From NCBI GenBank assembly GCA_007692495.1, contig REBZ01000093.1, positions 1 through 64,000 on the forward strand: DNA of 64,000 nucleotides. The letters run 5' to 3'. This document shows, one piece after another, positions 57,984 to 64,000 of this stretch (positions are counted from its first letter, which is position 1; each line of letters starts with the position of its first letter). The notes under the pieces are model-generated. The model worked only from the letters and a program-made list of their open reading frames with translations. It was not told the origin of the DNA and made no database searches. The DNA comes from Alkalicoccus sp. GTDB lineage: Bacteria; Bacillota; Bacilli; Bacillales; Salisediminibacteriaceae. The translations under genes and the position numbers were made by a program.

Positions 57984-58556
57984 TCATGCATCCTTTCTTT
58001 TTTGTATAAAATCATTATAAGCTTCAAATGTATCCGGATACACCGCTGTCCGCTTTGACACTAAAAACTCTATCGTCTGCGCGAGAGCCGTCAAACACCC
58101 TTCATTGAGACTGGATACTGCCGCTTCACGGGCCTTTTCTGCCCCTGAAAACGTTCTGCCGGGCTCAATATAATCTGCAAGAAAAAGTATTTTCTCCTCC
58201 AGGCTCATGTCCTTTCGTCCAGTTGTATGCACAGCTATCATTTGTAGAATATCCTCATCCATGATGCCGAGTTCCTCTTTCACGAAAAAGGCCCCGACAA
58301 AAGCATGCAGCAGTTCATCTCCATAATCGTTGAGCCGGGATGGAATTTCGGGATGCTCTTCCACTTTTCTCCTCATTTCTTCCGCCGGCCTGTATTTAGC
58401 ATAGTCATGGAGAATTGCTGCCTTACGCACTTTTTCGGTATCCCCCCCATATTTACGACAGAGTTCTTCCGCTGTCTGCACTACACGCCGGGTATGTTCA
58501 TACCGTGCAGGTTTCAGGGCGTGTCTGACTGCTTCATAAGCTTCTGTTTCATTCAT
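57984..58556 (-). CDS. yqeK: HD-domain Ap4A hydrolase YqeK
   Basis: The 190-residue metal enzyme belongs to the HD superfamily; family members split diadenosine tetraphosphate symmetrically into two ADP. HD residues are in YEHTRRVV near 19, AAILHDYAKYRP near 46 and LLHAFVGAFF near 83, plus ADYIEPGR near 127. I use the ATG 58556, ten bases after GGAG; the ATG at 58565 is too close to it. It overlaps nadD by 8 bases. Pairing of nadD and yqeK links NAD synthesis to nucleotide damage control. Confidence 0.92.
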   Translation of the reverse strand: MNETEAYEAVRHALKPARYEHTRRVVQTAEELCRKYGGDTEKVRKAAILHDYAKYRPAEEMRRKVEEHPEIPSRLNDYGDELLHAFVGAFFVKEELGIMDEDILQMIAVHTTGRKDMSLEEKILFLADYIEPGRTFSGAEKAREAAVSSLNEGCLTALAQTIEFLVSKRTAVYPDTFEAYNDFIQKRKDA

Positions 58557-59127
58557 ACAGGTCATGCTCCTTTATATAGGCATTAACATCTTCTGTCACA
58601 AGAAATTTGTTCCACATTCCCGTCGTGGCTCTATGTCTCAGAGCTGTCGAAGAAATGTTCAGCTCCACCTGATCCATAAACAGTATTTCTTTAAAATCTT
58701 TTTCCTCCACCTGTGCCCGTGCTGTTCCCGGTCTTTTCATAACTATGAAAGAAACAAGCTGCTGCAGTTTCTGATAATTATTCCACAGATGGAAGTTCTC
58801 GTAACTGTCCCCGCCCATAATAAAGTAGAATTTGTCTCCAGGGTATAATTCAAGAAGAGACTGAAGCGTTTCTGTCGTGTAGGAAGGACCTTCCCGTTCC
58901 ATCTCCTTCAAGCATAGCTGAAAACTTGAAGATAATCGAACCATGTGCTTAACCATGTCGATCCTCTGTTTTTCAGTCGTATCCGTCCTGGCTTTGTGGG
59001 GAGGGATTTTGTTCGGCACCCACCATACTTCATCCAGTCCGCCTTCCAGCCGGGCTTCTTCCGCCATAACAAGGTGTCCTGTGTGGGGAGGGTCAAATGT
59101 CCCTCCCAATAGGCCGATTTTTTTCAT
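58549..59127 (-). CDS. nadD: Nicotinate-nucleotide adenylyltransferase
   Basis: The 192-residue enzyme joins nicotinate mononucleotide with ATP to form deamido-NAD. The nucleotidyltransferase motif GGTFDPPHTGH spans residues 8-18, PNKIPPHK lies near 39 and ISSTALRHR, the ISSTxxR motif, near 166. A GTG codon directly precedes the ATG and could be the start (59130). The gene follows yhbY and overlaps yqeK. Confidence 0.96.
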   Translation of the reverse strand: MKKIGLLGGTFDPPHTGHLVMAEEARLEGGLDEVWWVPNKIPPHKARTDTTEKQRIDMVKHMVRLSSSFQLCLKEMEREGPSYTTETLQSLLELYPGDKFYFIMGGDSYENFHLWNNYQKLQQLVSFIVMKRPGTARAQVEEKDFKEILFMDQVELNISSTALRHRATTGMWNKFLVTEDVNAYIKEHDLYE

Positions 59128-59142
59128 CACATATAAACTCCC

Positions 59143-59436
59143 TCAGCGTGGAAGTACTATTTCTTTGTTTTCTTTTGATTCCTTATAAAGAATAATAGTA
59201 CTGCCGATGATCTGAACAATCTCTGCACCAGTTCCTGAAGCAATCGCTTCTGCTGTAGCATTTTTGTCGTCTGAGTTATTCTGCAGTATGCTTATTTTTA
59301 TCAATTCCCGTGCTTCCAGAGCATCTTCCGCCTGTTTAATCAGGTTCGCATTTACTCCGCCTTTTCCTACCTGAAGAATAGGTTTTATATTATGGGCCTG
59401 TTTTCTCAAAAAACGTTTTTGTTTTCCACTGAGCAT
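59143..59436 (-). CDS. yhbY: YhbY-family RNA-binding protein (YqeI)
   Basis: The 97-residue protein is a single CRM domain: KQKRFLRKQAHNIKPILQVG at 5-24, the GKGGVN loop and LIKISILQNN near 45. CRM proteins associate with pre-50S ribosomes. It starts 2 bases after the aroE stop and is followed by nadD. The operon is thus rich in ribosome assembly genes (yqeH, yhbY, rsfS). Confidence 0.94.
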   Translation of the reverse strand: MLSGKQKRFLRKQAHNIKPILQVGKGGVNANLIKQAEDALEARELIKISILQNNSDDKNATAEAIASGTGAEIVQIIGSTIILYKESKENKEIVLPR

Positions 59437-59438
59437 AT

Positions 59439-60275
59439 TTACACCTCTCTCAATTTTTCCACAACTATTCTTTCCATTACCTTTACAGGTGCCTGAATCC
59501 CTGTCCAGATCTCAAAGGCCATCGCTCCCTGGTGCACGAACATCCCTGCTCCATTCATCGTTTCAGCTCCCTTTTTATCAGCTTCCCGAAGAAAGCGCGT
59601 TTTCCACGGTGTATAGATCAAGTCACTGACGAGGGTTCTGCCTGAAAGTTTTTCGAGAGAGATCGGCATCTGGCCTGTGTTGGGTGTCATACCTACAGAC
59701 GTAGAATTAATAACAATATCAAATTCCATCAATGAAGCCTGGGCGGTTTCCAGTGAAAGAGCTCGTACTCCTTCCCCGCATTCTTCTGCCAAAGCTTCTG
59801 CTGAAGAGAGTGTCCGATTGGCAATGGTCAGCTGTCTGACGCCTTTCCGGGCAAGGGTCACTGCTACGGCCCTTCCTGCACCTCCAGCTCCAAGAAGAAG
59901 TACTCTCGTTTCTGACAGAGGTTTTCTCATCCGGGGGCGTAAAGAGCGCAGATAGCCTTCTCCATCTGTATTATATCCAATCAGTTTGTTTTCTTTCCTG
60001 TCATGAGCAATCGTATTAACGGCCCCTATCAGTTCAGCGGTTTCATCCAGTTCATCGAGATACTCCATAACAGTAATTTTATGAGGAACTGTTACGTTGA
60101 TTCCAGCCAGCCCAAGCCCCCGGATACCACGCACAGCATCGGCCAGCCCGTCATTTTTTACGTGAAACGGGACGTAGGCAGCGCTGATACCCGTTTCCCT
60201 GTATGCTGCTGTATGCATCATTGGTGAAAGACTGTGAGCCACCGGATTACCTATTACTCCAAAAACCTGTGTCAT
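59439..60275 (-). CDS. aroE: Shikimate dehydrogenase
   Basis: The 278-residue NADPH enzyme reduces 3-dehydroshikimate to shikimate in aromatic amino acid synthesis. The substrate-binding part begins VIGNPVAHSLSPMMH at residue 7 and has INVTVPHK with the catalytic Lys near residue 66. The NADP-binding part has LLLGAGGAGRAVA near 125 and NRT near 152. Start ATG follows GGAGGGATGTTAGG. It lies between yqeH and yhbY as in B. subtilis. Confidence 0.97.
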   Translation of the reverse strand: MTQVFGVIGNPVAHSLSPMMHTAAYRETGISAAYVPFHVKNDGLADAVRGIRGLGLAGINVTVPHKITVMEYLDELDETAELIGAVNTIAHDRKENKLIGYNTDGEGYLRSLRPRMRKPLSETRVLLLGAGGAGRAVAVTLARKGVRQLTIANRTLSSAEALAEECGEGVRALSLETAQASLMEFDIVINSTSVGMTPNTGQMPISLEKLSGRTLVSDLIYTPWKTRFLREADKKGAETMNGAGMFVHQGAMAFEIWTGIQAPVKVMERIVVEKLREV

Positions 60276-60290
60276 CCTAACATCCCTCCA

Positions 60291-61397
60291 CTAAAAAATT
60301 GAGTCACGCATCGTTACGTGCACACCTTCCGGTGCATGAGTGCGAATAATACTTCCTTCCCCGCTGACAGTGACCCACCCGAGTCCGGAAAAAACAATGT
60401 CCACTTTCCCAGGAGGAATTTTCCACTCCTTCATTTGAAGCGCAGGGAAGCTTTTTATGTCATCCATTCCTGGAGGAGAAAGCATCTCTCCGGCATGCTT
60501 TTCGTACAGCTCCTCCGCTTTTTCCATTTTCGTTCTATGAATATGCAGTTCATTCGACATATATACGATAAAGGACTGCTTCTGCCCCTCCTTAAAATCC
60601 ATTCGGCTCAGTCCGCCAAAGAAAAGTGTCTGGGCTTCCTCCAGCTGAAAAATAATCGGCTTTACTTCTTTACGTGGACTGATGACTTTAAGGTCTTTTT
60701 TCGATACAAGATGTGCCATTTGATGATGATTGATTATCCCCGGTGTGTCATAAAGCGTTTTTCCATCTTCCAGTGGAATATCTATCATATCCAGCGTAGT
60801 ACCTGGAATATTGGATGTAGTGATCATTTCTTCTTCCCCGGCACCAAACTCTTTGAGAAGCTTGTTGATAAACGTGGATTTACCGACATTGGTGCAGCCT
60901 ACTACGTAGGCATCCCCGCCGTTTCGCAGCTCATCTATTGCTTTTGCCGTTTCCATGACGCCTTCTCCGGATTCTGCACTCATCAGCATGACGTCCACCG
61001 GTTTAAGCCCATATTCCTTCGCCTGACGACGCATCCAGTTAATCACTTTATTTCTTTTGACCGATTTCGGGAGAAGATCTATTTTATTCCCGACGAGCAG
61101 CACAGAGTTCCCTCCTGTAAAGCGGTGCATACCGTCAAGCCAGCTGCCATCAAAATCAAATAAATCGACAACTTTAACGATAAGTGCTTTTTTCACGGAC
61201 AGCTGATTCAGCATATTTAAAAAATCGTTGTCTGTCAGAGAAACATCCTGAACTTCATTATAATGCTTCAGCCGGAAGCACCTCTGGCATATTACGACAT
61301 CTCTTTTCAGAGCCGAAGGAGGGGCGTATCCCGTCTCCCCTTCATTTTCTGTCTGAATTTCCACTCCGCATCCGGAACAGATTATTTTTTCTCCCAT
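60291..61397 (-). CDS. yqeH: Circularly permuted GTPase YqeH
   Basis: The 368-residue GTPase is required for 30S ribosome assembly in B. subtilis. An N-terminal zinc finger has Cys7, Cys10, Cys37 and Cys40. The G motifs come in permuted order: G4 NKIDLL near 104, G5 SAESGEG near 140, G1 GCTNVGKST near 165, G2 and G3 DTPG near 217, followed by a C-terminal RNA-binding domain. It overlaps yqeG by 16 bases, showing translational coupling. Confidence 0.96.
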   Translation of the reverse strand: MGEKIICSGCGVEIQTENEGETGYAPPSALKRDVVICQRCFRLKHYNEVQDVSLTDNDFLNMLNQLSVKKALIVKVVDLFDFDGSWLDGMHRFTGGNSVLLVGNKIDLLPKSVKRNKVINWMRRQAKEYGLKPVDVMLMSAESGEGVMETAKAIDELRNGGDAYVVGCTNVGKSTFINKLLKEFGAGEEEMITTSNIPGTTLDMIDIPLEDGKTLYDTPGIINHHQMAHLVSKKDLKVISPRKEVKPIIFQLEEAQTLFFGGLSRMDFKEGQKQSFIVYMSNELHIHRTKMEKAEELYEKHAGEMLSPPGMDDIKSFPALQMKEWKIPPGKVDIVFSGLGWVTVSGEGSIIRTHAPEGVHVTMRDSIF

Positions 61398-61900
61398 TCA
61401 ATTAACCCCTTTCGTTTCATTGCCCTGAAAACCCGGCGTTCGATCGCCCGGTTAAACTTCGTAGCGAGCCCGTCCGTTTCAGCAACTGGAACAACGAGAA
61501 TTGTTTGAAATCCCGCTCTGTTGCCTCCCAGAATATCTGTCAGGAGCTGATCTCCAAGAACGACCACTTCGCGGCGCTGCAGTCCCATCAGTCTGCATGC
61601 AGATTTAAATGCTCTGCTGAAAGGCTTTTTGGCACTATGAATAAATGTCAGGCCATGCGGCGCAGCAAATGTGTGTACTCTTTTCTCGTTGTTATTAGAC
61701 ACAATCACAACTTCAAATCCAGCTTCCTGCAGTCTTTCAAACCAGTGCAGCAGCTCTTCTGTAGCTTCCTTTCTATCCCATTCGACCAGCGTATTATCAA
61801 GGTCTGTAATGATTCCTTTAATGCCCCGTTCTTTCAATTCATCGATTTGTATATTATATACAGATTGAACATATTGATCGGGTATAAAATTTTTCAGCAT
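61382..61900 (-). CDS. yqeG: HAD-IIIA phosphatase YqeG
   Basis: The 172-residue protein is a HAD phosphatase of the YqeG/Gep4 type. Motif I GIITDLDNTLVEWD lies near 30 with two Asp, motif II IVSNNNEKR near 65, and motif III VVLGDQLLTDILGGNRAG near 112. Eukaryotic relatives dephosphorylate phosphatidylglycerophosphate; activity here is not proven. The ATG follows GGAGGAAGC. It is first in the operon ending at yqeM. Confidence 0.92.
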   Translation of the reverse strand: MLKNFIPDQYVQSVYNIQIDELKERGIKGIITDLDNTLVEWDRKEATEELLHWFERLQEAGFEVVIVSNNNEKRVHTFAAPHGLTFIHSAKKPFSRAFKSACRLMGLQRREVVVLGDQLLTDILGGNRAGFQTILVVPVAETDGLATKFNRAIERRVFRAMKRKGLIEWEKK

Positions 61901-61929
61901 AAGCTTCCTCCATTTCTGCTCATCACAAT

Positions 61930-61959
61930 ATCATACATTTATTTTAACAATCATTTCAA
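61930..61959 (-). promoter_or_regulatory. Promoter of the yqeG operon
   Basis: On the minus strand TTGAAA (61959-61954), 18-base spacer and TATGAT (61935-61930), about 30 bases before yqeG. Confidence 0.65.
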
Positions 61960-62122
61960 TCGAAACAACAAAATCTGTTAAAAATATTGTCTGTTTTCTG
62001 CTTGCTTTTTGAACTTCATAAATTTTTATGAAAAATTTTTTCTGCGTTTCTACATATATATTAGTTTTATAAATAATCGCCTTACATACAGCCCCCGGGG
62101 ATGCAAGGCTTTACGTTTTATA

Positions 62123-62259
62123 TTATAATTTACGTTGTGTCTGACTAAAGGATAATACCTTGTCAATTTTGTGGAAGGAAGCGCATGCTTCCTTTCTTGT
62201 TTTCCCGGGGGGGTAAACGGGGAAAGTAAAGCAGAGCGCTGAATGCACTGGCTAACAAG
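62123..62259 (+). promoter_or_regulatory. mrpA leader with structured RNA elements
   Basis: The 385-base gap before mrpA holds a TATAAT near 62130 without a good -35, then a hairpin AAGGAAGC-GCAT-GCTTCCTT (62175-62194), then a likely helix CTTGTT (62196-62201) with AACAAG (62254-62259) that closes over two smaller stems, TTTCCC/GGGAAA (62201-62206, 62220-62225) and a bulged AG-CAG/CTG-CT stem (62230-62253). This looks like a three-way junction just before the ribosome binding site. I cannot assign it to a known riboswitch class. Confidence 0.4.
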
Positions 62260-62285
62260 ATAAATTATTAAGGAGGTTATAACCG

Positions 62286-64000
62286 TTGTCGACTTTACAT
62301 TTTGTTGCTTTAGCTCCATTTATTATGGCGGTTCTGATCCCGGTATTTTACTTTAAATTCCGTAAAATACATACCGGGTGGTTTGTTCTGCCGCTGCCGC
62401 TGGTGCTGTTCCTTTATCTTTTGACATACATACCAGCCGGCGGAGATCCAATGAACCCGGTGCTGAATTCAGTACCGTGGGTGCCTTCTCTCGGTATTGA
62501 TTTTACTGTATACCTGGATGGCCTGAGTTTATTATTCTCCCTTCTGATCACAGGAATTGGTACACTCGTAGTTCTTTATTCTATCTATTATATTGCGAAT
62601 AAAAATGGAGAGCCCCTCCACAATTTCTACGTATACCTTCTTATGTTTATGGGGGCTATGCTCGGCGTTGTACTATCGGATAATCTGATAGTTCTTTATG
62701 TGTTCTGGGAATTAACGAGTCTGGCATCTTCCCTCCTTATTGCTTACTGGTTCCATAAGGAAAAATCCCGGTACGGCGCACTTAAATCCATGCTGATCAC
62801 AGTTACAGGCGGATTTTCGATGCTGGCCGGTTTCTCTTTTCTTTATGTGCTTACAGGCTCTTTCAGCATACAGGAAATTATTGCCGCCGCCGGGACAATT
62901 TCAGGAGAACCGCTCTTTATTACAGCGATGCTGCTGATCCTTGTCGGTGCTTTCACAAAATCAGCCCAGTTTCCTTTCCACATCTGGCTTCCCGATGCCA
63001 TGGAGGCACCGACTCCAGTCAGTGCCTACCTCCATTCAGCTACAATGGTAAAGGCCGGTCTTTACCTCGTAGCAAGAATGACTCCGGTCTTTGGAATGCT
63101 CACAGAGTGGTTCTGGATTCTCGTTATCTTCGGATTGACGACCCTTTTGTGGGGATCCATATCAGCAGTTAGACAAACTGACTTAAAAGGGCTTCTTGCC
63201 TTTTCCACAATAAGTCAGCTGGGGCTGATTATGTCCCTTCTCGGTATGAGTTCAGCTGCCATGCATTATGGAGCAGCCGGTTCAGAGGCTCTTTATACGA
63301 CAGCAGCCCTCGCCGCTGTTTTTCATCTGATTAACCATGCCACCTTTAAAGGAAGCCTGTTCATGGTTGTTGGTATTATTGATCACGAAACAGGGACACG
63401 AGACATAAGAAAACTCGGAGGTCTGATGACAATCATGCCGGTAACATTTACCGTGTCACTGATTGGACTTGCATCCATGGCCGGTCTCCCTCCATTTAAT
63501 GGCTTTCTGAGTAAAGAGATGTTCTTTACCGCTTCTCTGAATGTGGCAAGTATGGACATTCTCAATTTGGAGACCCTCGGGTTTTTCATTCCGGTGGCCG
63601 CCTGGACCGCCAGTGTTTTCACTTTTCTTTACTGTATGATTATGTTTGTCCGCACGTTTACCGGAAAGTTCAAACCTGACAATTATGAAAAGCACGTGCA
63701 TGAAGCACCTGCCGGCCTGCTCGTTTCCCCAATCATTTTAGGAGGTCTTGTCATTTTGTTCGGTATGTTCCCGAACCTGCTGGCTTACACAATTATTGAG
63801 CCTACGATGCAGTCTATACTGCCGGGCCTTCTGAACGGCGGTGAACAGTTTTACGTTAACATTTATCACTGGCACGGCATTAACGCAGAAATTATGATGA
63901 CGATTGGTGTGGTGTTTGCCGGGGCTGCAATTACGCTCAACTTGAAAAAATGGCAGCAGACATTCTTTTTCAACCGGGAACGTGATCCGCTTAATGCCGT
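62286..64000 (+). CDS. mrpA: Na+/H+ antiporter subunit MrpA, partial (cut at right edge)
   Basis: The frame starts with TTG at 62286, ten bases after AAGGAGG, and is still open at 64000 (571 codons; full MrpA is about 770-800 residues). The product is a chain of hydrophobic helices related to complex I subunit NuoL/ND5: YVFWELTSLASSLLIAYWF near 140, FTKSAQFPFHIWLPDAMEAPTPVSAYLHSATMVKAG over 223-258 (with the conserved Lys and His), then INHATFKGSLF near 347. MrpA is the large subunit of the multi-subunit Mrp antiporter, central to pH homeostasis in alkaliphiles. The rest of the operon (mrpB-G) should follow outside the window. Confidence 0.95.
   Translation, partial: MSTLHFVALAPFIMAVLIPVFYFKFRKIHTGWFVLPLPLVLFLYLLTYIPAGGDPMNPVLNSVPWVPSLGIDFTVYLDGLSLLFSLLITGIGTLVVLYSIYYIANKNGEPLHNFYVYLLMFMGAMLGVVLSDNLIVLYVFWELTSLASSLLIAYWFHKEKSRYGALKSMLITVTGGFSMLAGFSFLYVLTGSFSIQEIIAAAGTISGEPLFITAMLLILVGAFTKSAQFPFHIWLPDAMEAPTPVSAYLHSATMVKAGLYLVARMTPVFGMLTEWFWILVIFGLTTLLWGSISAVRQTDLKGLLAFSTISQLGLIMSLLGMSSAAMHYGAAGSEALYTTAALAAVFHLINHATFKGSLFMVVGIIDHETGTRDIRKLGGLMTIMPVTFTVSLIGLASMAGLPPFNGFLSKEMFFTASLNVASMDILNLETLGFFIPVAAWTASVFTFLYCMIMFVRTFTGKFKPDNYEKHVHEAPAGLLVSPIILGGLVILFGMFPNLLAYTIIEPTMQSILPGLLNGGEQFYVNIYHWHGINAEIMMTIGVVFAGAAITLNLKKWQQTFFFNRERDPLNA

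Noticed and set aside
60318-61163. 281-codon open frame opposite yqeH
   Set aside because: Antisense shadow; no ribosome binding site and implausible composition.
62050-62319. 89-codon minus-strand frame before mrpA
   Set aside because: It overlaps the mrpA leader and start, and has no family resemblance.

Overview
The window is a chromosome segment of a low-to-moderate GC Firmicute of the family Bacillaceae. Gene content and order follow the Bacillus subtilis block from ispG/zur through sigA-dnaG, glyQS, era, dnaK and comE to yqeG. Features pointing to an alkaliphilic or salt-adapted member are a very acidic membrane cytochrome c, an Mrp-type Na+/H+ antiporter gene at the right edge, and many acidic proteins. 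Genes specific to sporulation that normally sit inside these clusters (gpr, spoIIP, yqxA, yqfC, yqfD, yqfQ, comER) are absent from their expected places, so the organism may not form spores.

Layout. Bases 1-740 hold no gene but carry a pair of 31-bp palindromes and diverged intergenic repeats. 740-3.9 kb: a secreted DUF1002 protein, ispG and a HAD nucleotidase. 3.9-12.7 kb is a metal and phosphate segment: a Zur-controlled zinc ABC operon ending in zur, a ppx-ppk polyphosphate operon, and a manganese-type ABC pair; neither ABC locus has a solute-binding protein. 13-25.7 kb: nfo-cshB, a CarD-like regulator, ispH, yqfO-trmK, cccA, a glycerophosphodiesterase, dnaG-sigA, yqxD, yqfL-ccpN. 25.7-35.2 kb: T-box-controlled glyQS and the operon phoH-pgpH-ybeY-dgkA-cdd-era-recO. 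35.4-38.4 kb: a SigW-type operon nfeD-floA plus an unrecognised membrane protein. 38.6-48 kb: an orphan gene, rpsU-yqeY, and the CIRCE-controlled hrcA-grpE-dnaK-dnaJ-prmA-rsmE-mtaB heat-shock cluster. 48-56.7 kb: hemW, lepA, rpsT, holA, the tiny yqzM, and the competence genes comEA-comEB-comEC. 56.9-61.9 kb: the operon yqeG-yqeH-aroE-yhbY-nadD-yqeK-rsfS-yqeM. 62.3-64 kb: the start of mrpA, cut by the window edge, behind a structured leader.

Working together: most genes are housekeeping (replication priming, primary sigma factor, ribosome maturation, tRNA modification, isoprenoid MEP pathway ends ispG and ispH, heat shock, DNA uptake, NAD and shikimate synthesis). The regulatory sites are unusually readable: a near-consensus Zur box, an exact CIRCE, a consensus-like SigW promoter, a glycine T-box, and several sigma-A promoters with 17-18 bp spacers. 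No CRISPR array, prophage, rRNA, tRNA or intact insertion sequence was seen. The observations most worth following are the comEC start-codon hairpin, the mrpA leader, the His-rich zinc ATPase tail and the missing sporulation genes.
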